NCBI RefSeq assembly: GCF_964355755.1
Contig: NC_092673.1
Span: 15,877,001-15,941,000 of the forward strand
Direction of reading: 5' to 3'
Source: Antedon mediterranea
Taxonomy: Eukaryota > Echinodermata > Crinoidea > Comatulida > Antedonidae
DNA: 64,000 bases
Position 1 is the first letter of the stretch; every line of letters starts with the position of its first letter. The notes beneath the pieces are model-generated. The model searched no databases, was not told the DNA's origin, and worked only from the letters and a program-made list of their open reading frames with translations. Shown here in pieces: positions 42,143 through 54,699 of the stretch. Made by a program: the position numbers and the translations under genes.

Positions 42143-43542
42143 ATATAGTCAGGGCCGTACACAACACAGGATTTTATTTGGGTGGATGCGGATTAATATA
42201 TTTTGGACCATTTTCATAATATTGAGTGAAGACGATAAGACCCTATAAAGTGTGGACCTTTTGCAATTTGGGGGGTGGGGGGGTGTGCGTCATTCCCTCC
42301 AACCCCCCGCCCCGCGTGCGATTTTTTTTATCGTACATAAGTTGGGGACCCCATCATGAAACGTCACAAAATAAACATGAATAATTCATCAGTTAAATTT
42401 TCTTGTTCCGTGTGCACCCAAGCGTATAGCAACAAGAAGTGATTACACAAAAGTGCGGTACGATTCTAGGCCTATCTCCGCTGATTTCATAATAGAATAG
42501 CGGAGTTTTGTGTGGATTGTCGAAATAATCAGCCTTTAGTTTATGGTGTTTTTAATATAGTTTATTACTAAAGAATTACGTGTTAAAATTATAGTTTCTA
42601 TTGATACTATTAGGCCTAATTACTAGTCTCTAAACCCCTGTATATTCTAGTAGTAGTAGCTGTGTGGGTGTGTGTGACTTGTGTCTTTGGGCTATGTCCA
42701 ATTACTACTTAGTTTAATGTTTTGCCTAGCTGTCGATTAGCCTCGACATATTTTGCATAGTGGACGTGTGTGTGAAGAAGAGTGCGCGAAGGCAATCACG
42801 TGAATTGACCTAGAATCCTAGGCCTATTATTGTAGAAAGAATCGTATCGCAGTTGTTGTTCCGTGTGCACCCAAGCGTTCTTGGACATAGCCCAAAGAAA
42901 GCTTAGACCCACAAGAATAAAGAATGTGTATAATTTGTGTACTGTATTTTTTTAATTCTGCTATCAATTATCAAACAATATGCATGTACTCAAAGGAACT
43001 TTAAAAATGCGCGTATATGAACACATGAGATGGGAAGATTTGACCCACGAGAATAAAAAATGTATTTTTGTGTAATGTTTATTGTTTAATTTTGCTGACT
43101 TATTACTCGGATTGTGTCATACCAAAGATAGTGTAACTATCTTTGGTCATACCTAACACACACACACGTCACACACATCCACACAGCTACTACTAGAATA
43201 GACATGGGTTTAGAGACTAATAATTAGGCCTAATAGTATTAATAGAAACTATAATTTTAACACGTAATTCTTTAGTAATAAATTATATTAAAAACACCAT
43301 AAACTAAAGGCCGATTATTTCGACAATCCACACAAAACGCCGCTATTCTTCAACAGCGGAGATAGGCCTAGAATCGTACCGCACTTGTGTAATCACTTCT
43401 TGTTGCTATACGCTTGGGTGCACACGGAACAAGAAAATTTAACTGATGAATTATTCATGTTTATTTTGTGACGTTTCATGAGGGGGTCCCCAACTTATGT
43501 ACGAAAAAAAAAATCGCACCCCGCGTAGGACCCTGATATAGT
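42143..43542. mobile_element. 1386-bp foldback element with 7-bp duplication
   Basis: ATATAGT flanks the element (42143-42149 and 43536-43542), which starts CAGGGCC and ends GGACCCTG. Inside, arms of nearly 400 bp (about 42296-42690 and 43150-43525) are inverted copies, with CGTACATAAGTTGGGGACCC, TCTTGTTCCGTGTGCACCCA and TAGGCCTATCTCCGCTG in both. A second, inner inverted pair (TTTGGGCTATGTCCAA near 42690; TTGGACATAGCCCAAA near 42890) lies inside. No ORF is present. hAT-like ends are possible. Confidence 0.8.
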
Positions 43543-43905
43543 GACCCATGAAACCCAAAAAAAGAGAGCACATCAACCAGATCTAACATGGGATACCACA
43601 TAAGACTAAATTAAGGTATTGTGAATACCTGTTTTAACACCCACTTAGCGTATGTGGACTTGTATCAGAATGGATGACACAATTGCAGTAAATGCATAAC
43701 TAACCAATTAGTTAATGATATGACTAACCAATTAGTTAATGATATGACTAGAAACCTACTTAAACAAATTAATTTCAAAAAAATAAAAGTTACAGTTATT
43801 TGGCTAAAAAATATAATTTGTTATAAACTAGAAATCTAGCTAGTCAACAGTAAAGTAAAAGATTAGGTCTCTTTAGAATACAGTGTGTGGTATTATGTTT
43901 GGACA

Positions 43906-44457
43906 CTAAGACCCCATTTACACTTACATTTGGGTCCAGGGCCGGTTGCAAATATTTACCTTTTAGGCCAGCTCAGAGCGTTTACACTAGCGACGCAGAT
44001 TACTGGTCGAAAATAATTTTATCGGAAGTACCATTGCATGCTGGGATACAAAGTACAGTTTGTTTACATTTTTCTCTCTCGATCGTCAATTCAACTTTCC
44101 GGGCGAACCGACCGTTTTATATTTATACTGTATTGTTGTTTTTTGTCCCGTTAAAAACAAAATGAACCCCACTGTTTTATATATAATATGGCTGTATTTT
44201 ATGTATGCGAAACAAGAGGACAAATACTTTATTGAAAGAAGTCACAGATGAGGATAATGAAGAGGAGGTTCTTTTTACAAAAAAGGTCAAACGTTGTTCA
44301 CGGTTCACTGCGTAAGCCGGCCCAAAACGTAAAAGCCGCTCCTGAACCTACCTGGAGAGGTGGCTCAGATCTGCGTCCGGCCCAGGGCCGGCCTAACTTT
44401 TTGGAGTATTTACACTTATCAATTGCCGACCCAGAGCCAGTGTAAATGGGGTCTAAG
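43906..44457. mobile_element. 542-bp TIR element with 5-bp duplication
   Basis: CTAAG flanks ACCCCATTTACACTTACATT at the left and CCAGTGTAAATGGGGT at the right. GGCCGG and GGCCCAG recur near both ends, and TTTACACTAGCGACGCAG lies inside. No ORF that fits a transposase is present. The transposon class is uncertain. Confidence 0.75.
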
Positions 44458-45110
44458 AAAACCAAGTTTTTATGGAAAATCTTTATAGCCTAAATACTTC
44501 TGGGGAATTAGAAGGTGTTCCACGCAAACTTCAGAAGTTTAGAAGAAAATAAAGTGCAAAGGCTTTGCCACTATGGCTACTGTATGTCGAAAAAAAACCT
44601 TATGACATTTCTTTAAAGAAATTTAATTTCTTAATTGTAGAAACAAACCCATTTTGAGTAAGAAATAGAAAAATGTGAAACTAGAGAAATAAAAGAGGAT
44701 AAATTATGTTTTTTTAAAATTTTTCTGTATATAACATACTCAATTTTTGACAATTTCATAGCTAAAACAATTTTTATCAGAGATTTTTCTTATGAAAAAA
44801 AGTAATTGTTCAGTAGGAGTTGATCAGGAATTGTGTTTCATTTCAGAATCCTTTTAGCCATGTTTGTTTTTGTACTTGAGAAAAATGTTATGCAGATTGT
44901 CAACAAGCTTACATTGAGAAAAACAAGGGACCTGATTATTATCAATGACCGTTGTGTGATTGTGTTTGCCTGTTGCCCCTAGATACAGCCAAACAAATCT
45001 TATCAAAATCATTATCGTCAGTTTAATATTAACTTTGTATTTAAACAAAAGATAAAGTAAAATCATCTGATTGTTTGAAACATGTATAAAGGTTATAGAA
45101 ATGTTTGGTT
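44458..45110. other. Intergenic, no gene
   Basis: AT-rich sequence with nothing recognised. Confidence 0.35.
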
Positions 45111-46789
45111 ATTACTTTATGATCTATTTATTAATAGACTAAAATGCACTGCTTCTCAGCAGGGCTGTTAGTCAGGGTATTTGTGTGTGGTATTGTACTA
45201 CCTTACTTTATGATCCATTTATTAATAGACTAAAATGCACTGCTTCCCCAGGGCTGTTAGTCAGGGTATTTGTGTGGGGTATTGTACTACCTTACTTTAT
45301 GATCCATTTATTAATAGCCTAAAATGCACTGCTTCCCCAGGGCTGAAGTCAGGGTATTTGTGTCGTGTATTGTACTACCTTACTTTATGATCCATTTATT
45401 AATAGACTAAAATGCACTGCTTCCCCAGGGCTGTTAGTCAGGGTATTTGTGTGGGGTATTGTACTACCTTACTTTATGATCCATTTATTAATAGACTAAA
45501 ATGCACTGCTTCCCCAGGGCTGTTAGTCAGGGTATTTGTGTGGGGTATTGTACTACCTTACTTTATGATCCATTTATTAATAGACTAAAATGCACTGCTT
45601 CCCCAGGGCTGTTAGTCAGGGTATTTGTGTGGGGTATTGTACTACCTCACTTTATGATCCATTTATTAATAGACTAAAATGCACTGCTTCCCCAGGGCTG
45701 TTAGTCAGGGTATTTGTGTGGGGTATTGTACTACCTTACTTTATGATCCATTTATTAATAGACTAAAATGCACTGCTTCCCCAGGGCTGTTAGTCAGGGT
45801 ATTTGTGTGGGGTGTTGTACTACCTTACTTTATGATCCATTTATTAATAGACATGCACTGCTTCCCCAGGGCTGTTAGTCAGGGTATTTGTGTGGGGTAT
45901 AGTACTACCTTACTTTATGATCCATTTATTAATAGACTAAAATGCACTGCTTCCTCAGGGCTGTTAGTCAGGGTATTTGTGTGGGGTATTGTACTACCTT
46001 ACTTTATGATCCATTTATTAATAGACTAAAATGCACTGCTTCCCCAGGGCTGTTAGTCAGGGTATTTGTGTGAGGTATTGTACTACCTTACTTTATGATC
46101 CATTTATTAATAGACTAAAATGCACTGCTTCCCCAGGGCTGTTAGTCAGGGTATTTGTGTGGGGTATTGTACTACCTTACTTTATGATCCATTTATTAAT
46201 AGACTAAAATGCACTGCTTCCCCAGGGCTGTTAGACAGGGTATTTGTGTGGGGTATTGTACTACCTTACTTTATGATCCATTTATTAATAGACTAAAATG
46301 CACTGCTTCCCCAGGACTGTTAGTCAGGGTATTTGTGTGGGGTATTGTACTACCTTACTTTATGATCCATTTATTAATAGACTAAAATGCACTGTTTCCC
46401 CAGGGCTGTTAGTCAGGGTATTTGTGTGGGGTATTGTACTACCTTACTTTATGATCCATTTATTAATAGACTAAAATGCACTTCTTCCCCAGGGCTGTTA
46501 GTCAGGGTATTTGTGTGGGGTATTGTACTACCTTACTTTATGATCCATTTATTAATAGACTAAAATGCACTGCTTCCCCAGGGCTGTTAGTCAGGGTATT
46601 TGTGTGGGGTATTGTACTACCTTACTTTATGATCCATTTATTAATAGACTAAAATGCACTTCTTCCCCAGGGCTGTTAGTCAGGGTATTTGTGTGGGGTA
46701 TTGTACTACCTTACTTTATGGTCCATTTATTAATAGACTAAAATGCACTGCTTCCCAGCAGGGCTGTTATTCAGGGTATTTGTTTGGGG
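45111..46789. repeat. 89-bp satellite, left block, about 19 copies
   Basis: The monomer reads ACTAAAATGCACTGCTTCCC, CAGGGCTGTTAGTCAGGGTA, TTTGTGTGGGGTATTGTACT, ACCTTACTTTATGATCCATT, TATTAATAG. Copies differ by few bases. The block is cut from its continuation at 49444 by the hAT-like insertion. Confidence 0.97.
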
Positions 46790-47689
46790 CAGGGGTGGCG
46801 CTAGGATCTTCCCGACGCGGGGGCTACATTCCCCGACGAGGGGGCTATGCGAGCGAAGCGAGCATCACTAGGCTGGGGGCCAGGGGGCCGCCAAGGGCCC
46901 CCGGTGGGGGTCCAGATGGCGAAGCCCCCGGAAGCAACGCGTTCTAGCGTCATTTGAGGTCATTTTAATTAGATTTAGGGTAGCCATTTTTTCCATTTTT
47001 TATAATGCATAAATAAAATACTGCGTGCAAAAAAACGATGCGCGATGACTGTTTCAATCCATATTTTTCAATTTAAAAAACAAAAGTTCAAAGAAAATTT
47101 AGAAAAATAGAGTTGGAGGTCCCCGGAAATTGGACTTATTATACTTCAAAACATGAAACAAAATATATAAGTCCCTATCATGGTTGTGACTGAGCTAAGA
47201 AATGTTTGAAAAATAGAGATGTTAGGTCCCGGAAAATGCACTTCTTGTACTTCGAAATATGACCAGCTTTATTGTTGGGGCTGAGCTAAGAAACTGTTTA
47301 AAACTAGAGCTGCAGGTCTTCAAAAAATTGCATTTCATACTTTGGAAACATCAGGCCTAGAGGCTTAAAAAACGCAAGCGTAGACCTTTTTCAGTCGGGG
47401 AAATAAGTTTATTCCTCCCAAGTGTATGCATGCGTACCATCTGGACTTCCGAGTGGTGAGAAATTCATGACATACAGGACATTGAAAATGTAATAACTTA
47501 GCTATAATAAGATGTTGGCTAAGCGAAAATGGCATGTTTTTTTGTTTATTAATGGATGAAAAATTTATTTTAGGTGCCCCACGGTACAGAGAAGGTTACT
47601 TGTAAATTAAAAAATTGGTGAACATACGAACAATTAACATAATTCGTTTTTGCTGCTGTAGTGTAGCGTACGTCGACGCAGTACACGAC

Positions 47690-49363
47690 GTAACCGTCAG
47701 TAAACTTCGCCTGGAAAATAACTATCAGTACACATTTTGGTCCCTGGATGGAACATGATATCACGCGTCTCGACCCAACGTTGAACTATTCGTACAAAGG
47801 GATACCGACAGACAAGTGCGAACCTAGCTATTGTTTAGTAGTAGGTTAGATCGCTGGCAATAATGAATGCATAAAAGTGCATAATATCACTCTGACGTAC
47901 TCTCACGGTCAATGAAACGTCGCGGTTTTCTAGGCGCTGAAGCTAGCTACGAAGTGAACGCGAACGCTTTTTACTGTATATTATATTCCCCGACAAAAAG
48001 TACCGTACCCGTGTTCCCTTCGGTAACCGCCGGTAAACTTCGCCTGGAAAATAACTACATTACACATTTTGGTTCCTGGATGGAACTTGATACCACGCGT
48101 GTCGACCCAACGTTGAACGATTCGTACAAAGGGATACCGCCAGACAAGTGCGTACAGGCCCGTAGCCAGGGGGGGTTTTTATGGTTCGGGCGAACCCCCC
48201 CTTTACAGCGAACCCCCCTTAACCAACTGCGAACCCCCATCCCCGACATGCCCAATACCTCACCCTCATCTCCAAAAATCCTCCAAATACGTGCCCCACA
48301 GTACAAAAAGTTGTTTGTAAATTGAAAAATTCGTAAACTTGTTCGTGAACCTTCTTCTCTGTATGAGCGTCAACTAGTGATACGTGTCTGTAAATTTCTA
48401 AAAGCTGCAAATGAATTGCCGATTTTAACCTGAAAAATAAATGTTTGGTCCCTGCATGTAACATGATATTGACGCGTCTCATAGCGAGCTGGCGTACGAA
48501 CGATTCGTACAAAGGACACCGCCAGACAACTGCGTACCTATAATTGTTTAGATCACTGGCAGTCAGGCAGCATGCATAAAGTATATAGCCTTCCGACGTA
48601 CATCAGTATTTATGTGTGACTATGAAGTATAATGTATCATAGAGGATTATAGTGAATATTAATAGTTTACACTATTCCTATAATATCTATGGTATCAAGT
48701 ACTGTAGTTCACATTATGGCATCAAATGTATCAATATCACCTATTTACATATTTATATTCCTCAACAAATTGCTGTAAATAAATATTATAGATAGAGCTA
48801 GCAAATAGCATTTGCCTTCACCCAGTGTGCTTTTTTCGGAGCTGCTCCTAGATATACGTTCGCATTGAACTTGAACGCAAAACAAAATACGGAGTAAATG
48901 ATCAAACAATCGGCGGTTCCGCACAGAGCACGCGCATCTAACATACGGCAACAAATAGTTATCGTCATTTAAATTATCGACGTGTTTGGAAGGAGGAAAA
49001 AAGTACGATCTTTTTGCTCATTGGTTATATAGCATGCTGCACGAGAGTGTCTTTTCTGGGCATCTAGGGGTGTCATTTAACAAAATTCGCTTCGCATCAG
49101 GGAGGGAGAGGGGGGGGGGGGTTTACCCAAATATTTAGTGTCCGAACCCCCCCTTGACAGATCCTGGCTACGGCCCTGGCGTACCTAGCTAATGTTTAGT
49201 AGTAAGTTAGATGCTGGCAATAAATGAATGCATAAAAGTGCATAATAGCCCTCTGACGTACTCTCACGGTCAATGGAACGTCGTGGTTTTCTAGGCGCTG
49301 AAGCTATATGAAGTGAACGCGAACATTTTTTACTGTATATTATATTCCCCGACAAAAAGTACC
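47690..49363. repeat. About 320-bp tandem duplication within the hAT-like element
   Basis: 47690-48003 is repeated by 48020-48154 plus 49184-49363. Shared words include AAACTTCGCCTGGAAAATAA, CGACCCAACGTTGAAC, GACGTACTCTCACGGTCAAT and CTGTATATTATATTCCCCGA. Confidence 0.8.
48150..49183. mobile_element. Nested element of 1024 bp inside the hAT-like element
   Basis: GCGTA flanks CAGGCCCGTAGCCAGG at the left and CCTGGCTACGGCCCTG at the right. The uninterrupted copy of the surrounding repeat (47805-47830, GACAAGTGCGAACCTAGCTA) shows the empty site. Its interior near 48290-48530 resembles the host element (GTGCCCCACAGTACA, GATTCGTACAAAGG), so the two are relatives. No ORF. Confidence 0.8.
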
Positions 49364-49443
49364 CGTGTTCCCCGACGGGGGGGGCTAGGCTCCCCGACGA
49401 GGAGGCTAGAGCCCCCGTAGCCCCCCCGCTGGCGCCACCACTG

Positions 49444-52400
49444 GTTTGGGGTATTGTATTACCTTACTTTATGATCCATTTATTAATAGACTAAAATGCA
49501 CTGCTTCCCCAGGGCTGTTAGTCAGGGTATTTGTGTGGGGTATTGTACTACCTTACTTTATGATCCATTTATTAATAGACTAAAATGCACTGCTTCCCCA
49601 AAGCTGAAGTCAGGGTATTTGTGTCGTGTATTGTACTACCTTACTTTATGATCCATTTATTAATAGACTAAAATGCACTGCTTCCCCAGGGCTGTTAGTC
49701 AGGGTATTTGTGTGGGGTATTGTACTACCTTACTTTATGATCCATTTATTAATAGACTAAAATGCACTGCTTCCCCAGGGCTGTTAGTCAGGGTATTTGT
49801 GTGGGGTATTGTACTACCTTACTTTATGATCCATTTATTAATAGACTAAAATGCACTGCTTCCCCAGGGCTGTTAGTCAGGCTATTTGTGTGGGGTATTG
49901 TACTACCTCACTTTATGATCCATTTATTAATAGACTAAAATGCACTGCTTCCCCAGGGCTGTTAGTCAGGGTATTTGTGTGGGGTATAGTACTACCTTAC
50001 TTTATGATCCATTTATTAATAGACTAGAATGCACTGCTTCCCCAGGGCTGTTAGTCAGGGTATTTGTGTGGGGTATTGTACTACCTTACTTTATGATCCA
50101 TTAATAGACTAAAATGCACTGCTTCCCCAGGGCTGTTAGTCAGGGTATTTGTGTGGGGTATTGTACTACCTTACTTTATGATCCATTTATTAATAGACTA
50201 AAATGCACTGCTTCCCCAGGGCTGTTAGTCAGGGTATTTGTGTGGGGTATTGTACTACCTTACTTTATGATCCATTTATTAATAGACTAAAATGCACTGT
50301 TTCCCCAGGGCTGTTAGTCAGGGTATTTGTGTGGGGTATTGTACTACCTTACTTTATGATCCATTTATTAATAGACTAAAATGCACTGTTTCCCCAGGGC
50401 TGTTAGTCAGGGTATTTGTGTGTGGTATTGTACTACCTTACTTTATGATCCATTTATTAATAGACTAAAATGCACTGCTTCCCCAGGGCTGTTAGTCAGG
50501 GTATTTGTGTGGGGTATTGTACTACCTTACTTTATGATCCATTTATTAATAGACTAAAATGCACTGTTTCCCCAGGGCTGTTAGTCAGGGTATTTGTGTC
50601 GTGTATTGTACTACCTTACTTTATGATCCATTTATTAATAGACTAAAATGCACTGTTTCCCCAGGGCTGTTAATCAGGGTATTTGTGTGGGGTATTGTAC
50701 TACCTTACTTTATGATCCATTTATTAATAGACTAAAATGCACTGCTTCCCCAGGGCTGTTAGTCAGGGTATTTGTGTGGGGTATTGTACTACCGTACTTT
50801 ATGATCCATTTATTAATAGACTAAAATGCACTGCTTCCCCAGGGCTGTTAGTCAGGGTATTTGTGTGGGGTATAGTACTACCTTACTTTATGATCCATTT
50901 ATTAATAGACTAGAATGCACTGCTTCCCCAGGGCTGTTAGTCAGGGTATTTGTGTGGGGTATTGTACTACCTTACTTTATGATCCATTTATTAATAGACT
51001 AAAATGCACTGCTTCCCCAGGGCTGTTAGTCAGGGTATTTGTGTGGGGTATTGTACCACCTTACTTTATGATCCATTTATTAATAGACTAAAATGCACTG
51101 CTTCCCCAGGGCTGTTAGTCAGGGTATTTGTGTGGGGTATTGTACTACCTTACTTTATGATCCATTTATTAATAGACTAAAATGCACTGCTTCCCCAGGG
51201 CTGTTAGTCAGGGTATTTGTGTGGGGTATTGTACTACCTTACTTTATGATCCATTTATTAATAGACTAAAATGCACTGCTTCCCCAGGGCTGTTAGTCAG
51301 GGTATTTGTGTGGGGTATTGTACTACCTTACTTTATGATCCATTTATTAATAGACTAAAATGCACTGCTTCCCCAGGGCTGTTAGTCAGGGTATTTGTGT
51401 GGGGTATTGTACTACCTTACTTTATGATCCATTTATTAATAGACTAAAATGCACTGCTTCCCCAGGGCTGTTAGTCAGGGTATTTGTGTGGGGTATTGTA
51501 CTACCTTACTTTATGATCCATTTATTAATAGACTAAAATGCACTGCTTCCTCAGGGCTGTTAGTCAGGGTATTTGTGTGGGGTATTGTACTACCTTACTT
51601 TATGATCCATTTATTAATAGACTAAAATGCACTGTTTCCCCAGGGCTGTTAGTCAGGGTATTTGTGTGGGATAATGTACTACCTTACTTTATGATCCATT
51701 TATTAATAGACTAAAATGCACTGCTTCCCCAGGGCTGTTAGTCAGGGTATTTGTGTGGGGTATTGTACTACCTTACTTTATGATCCATTTATTAATAGAC
51801 TAAAATGCACTGCTTCCCCAGGGCTGTTAGTCAGGGTATTTGTGTGGGGTATTGTACTACCTTACTTTATGATCCATTTATTAATAGACTAAAATGCACT
51901 GTTTCCCCAGGGCTGTTAGTCAGGGTATTTGTGTGGGGTATTGTACTACCTCACTTTATGATCCATTTATTAATAGACTAAAATGCACTGCTTCCCCAGG
52001 GCTGTTAGTCAGGGTATTTGTGTGGGGTATAGTACTACCTTACTTTATGATCCATTTATTAATAGACTAAAATGCACTGCTTCCCCAGGGCTGTTAGTCA
52101 AGGTATTTGTGTGGGGTATTGTACTACCTTACTTTATGATCCATTTATTAATAGACTAAAATGCACTGCTTCCCCAGGGCTGTTAGACAGGGTATTTGTG
52201 TGGGGTATTGTACTACCTTACTTTATGATCCATTTATTAATAGACTAAAATGCACTGCTTCCCCAGGGCTGTTAGACAGGGTATTTGTGTGGGGTATTGT
52301 ACTACCTTACTTTATGATCCATTTATTAATAGACTAAAATGCACTGCTTCCCCAGGGCTGTTAGTCAGGGTATTTGTGTGGGGTATTGTACTACCTTACT

Positions 52401-54699
52401 TTATGATCCATTTATTAATAGACTAAAATGCACTGCTTCCCCAGGGCTGTTAGTCAGGGTATTTGTGTGGGGTATTGTACTACCTTACTTTATGATCCAT
52501 TTATTAATAGACTAAAATGCACTGCTTCCCCAGGGCTGTTAGTCAGGGTATTTGTGTGGGGTATTGTACTACCTTACTTTATGATCCATTTATTAATAGA
52601 CTAAAATGCACTGCTTCCCCAGGGCTGTTAGTCAGGGTATTTGTGTGGGGTATTGTACTACCTCACTTTATGATCCATTTATTAATAGACTAAAATGCAC
52701 TGCTTCCCCAGGGCTGTTAGTCAGGGTATTTGTGTGGGGTATTGTACTACCTTACTTTATGATCCATTTATTAATAGACTAAAATGCACTGCTTCCCCAG
52801 GGCTGTTAGTCAGGGTATTTGTGTGGGGTATTGTACTACCTTACTTTATGATCCATTTATTAATAGACTAAAATGCACTGCTTCCCCAGGGCTGTTAGTC
52901 AGGGTATTTGTGTGGGGTATTGTACTACCTTACTTTATGATCCATTTATTAATAGACTAAAATGCACTGCTTCCCCAGGGCTGTTAGTCAGGGTGTTTGT
53001 GTGGGATATTGTACTACCTTACTTTATGATCCATTTATTAATAGACTAAAATGCACTGCTTCCCCAGGGCTGTTAGACAGGGTATTTGTGTGGGGTATTG
53101 TACTACCTTACTTTATGATCCATTTATTAATAGACTAAAATGCACTGCTTCCCCAGGGCTGTTAGTCAGGGTATTTGTGTGGGGTATTGTACTACCTCAC
53201 TTTATGATCCATTTATTAATAGACTAAAATGCACTGCTTCCCCAGGGCTGTTAGTCAGGGTATTTGTGTGGGGTATAGTACTACCTTACTTTATGATCCA
53301 TTTATTAATAGACTAGAATGCACTGCTTCCCCAGGGCTGTTAGTCAGGGTATTTGTGTGGGGTATTGTACTACCTTACTTTATGATCCATTAATAGACTA
53401 AAATGCACTGCTTCCCCAGGGCTGTTAGTCAGGGTATTTGTGTGAGGTATTGTACTACCTTACTTTATGATCCATTTATTAATAGACTAAAATGCACTGC
53501 TTCCCCAGGGCTGTTAGTCAGGGTATTTGTGTGGGGTATTGTACTACCTTACTTTATGATCCATTTATTAATAGACTAAAATGCACTGCTTCCCCAGGGC
53601 TGTTAGTCAGGGTATTTGTGTGGGGTATTGTACTACCTTACTTTATGATCCATTTATTAATAGACTAAAATGCACTGCTTCCCCAGGGCTGTTAGTCAGG
53701 GTATTTGTGTGGGGTATTGTACTACCTTACTTTATGATCCATTTATTAATAGACTAAAATGCACTGCTTCCCCAGGGCTGTTAGTCAGGGTATTTGTGTG
53801 GGGTATTGTACTACCTTACTTTATGATCCATTTATTAATAGACTAAAATGCACTGCTTCCCCAGGGCTGTTAGTCAGGGTATTTGTGTGGGGTATTGTAC
53901 TACCTTACTTTATGATCCATTTATTAATAGACTAAAATGCACTGCTTCCCCAGGGCTGTTAGACAGGGTATTTGTGTGGGGTATTGTACTACCTTACTTT
54001 ATGATCCATTTATTAATAGACTAAAATGCACTGTTTCCCCAGGGCTGTTAGTCAGGGTATTTGTGTGGGGTATTGTACTACCTTACTTTATGATCCATTT
54101 ATTAATAGACTAAAATGCACTGCTTCCCCAGGGCTGTTAGTCAGGGTATTTGTGTGGGGTATTGTACTACCTTACTTTATGATCCATTTATTAATAGACT
54201 AAAATGCACTGCTTCCCCAGGGCTGTTAGTCAGGGTATTTGTGTGGGGTATTGTACTACCTTACTTTATGATCCATTTATTAATAGACTAAAATGCACTG
54301 CTTCCCCAGGGCTGTTAGTCAGGGTATTTGTGTGGGGTATTGTACTACCTTACTTTATGATCCATTTATTAATAGACTAAAATGCACTGCTTCCCCAGGG
54401 CTGTTAGTCAGGGTATTTGTGTGGGGTATTGTACTACCTTACTTTATGATCCATTTATTAATAGACTAAAATGCACTGTTTCCCCAGGGCTGTTAGTCAG
54501 GGTATTTGTGTGGGGTATTGTACTACCTTACTTTATGATCCATTTATTAATAGACTAAAATGCACTGCTTCCCCAGGGCTGTTAGTCAGGGTATTTGTGT
54601 GGGGTATTGTACTACCTTACTTTATGATCCATTTATTAATAGACTAAAATACACTGCTTCCCCAGGGCTGTTAGTCAGGGTATTTGTGTGTGGTATAAT
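49444..54699. repeat. 89-bp satellite, right block, about 59 copies
   Basis: It continues the array at 45111-46789. Rare variants mark larger repeats: a five-base deletion (GATCCATTAATAGAC) at about 50093 and 53382, both preceded by the same run of variant monomers (CCTCAC, GTATAGTAC, ACTAGAATGC). Confidence 0.97.

Larger units (their letters stand above)
46782..49451. mobile_element. hAT-like element inside the satellite, 2654 bp
   Basis: A perfect 8-bp duplication GTTTGGGG (46782-46789 and 49444-49451) flanks ends CAGGGGTGGCGCTAG and CTGGCGCCACCACTG, inverted repeats with two mismatches in 15. The inverted similarity continues through CCCCGACGAGG and the CCCCCG runs. The 8-bp duplication and CAG-GGTGGCGC ends are typical of hAT. 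No transposase ORF is present. The interior holds a tandem duplication of about 320 bp and another element (48155-49178). Confidence 0.9.

Noticed and set aside
43887-44445. ORFs inside the 542-bp TIR element
   Set aside because: Overlapping frames start or end in the terminal repeats; no domain is recognised.
45679-46947. Plus-strand ORFs with repeated CFPRAVSQGICVG
   Set aside because: Translation of the 89-bp satellite; the frame shifts with each monomer.
47570-48512. ORFs inside the hAT-like element
   Set aside because: They repeat along with the 320-bp duplication in different frames and show no transposase motif.
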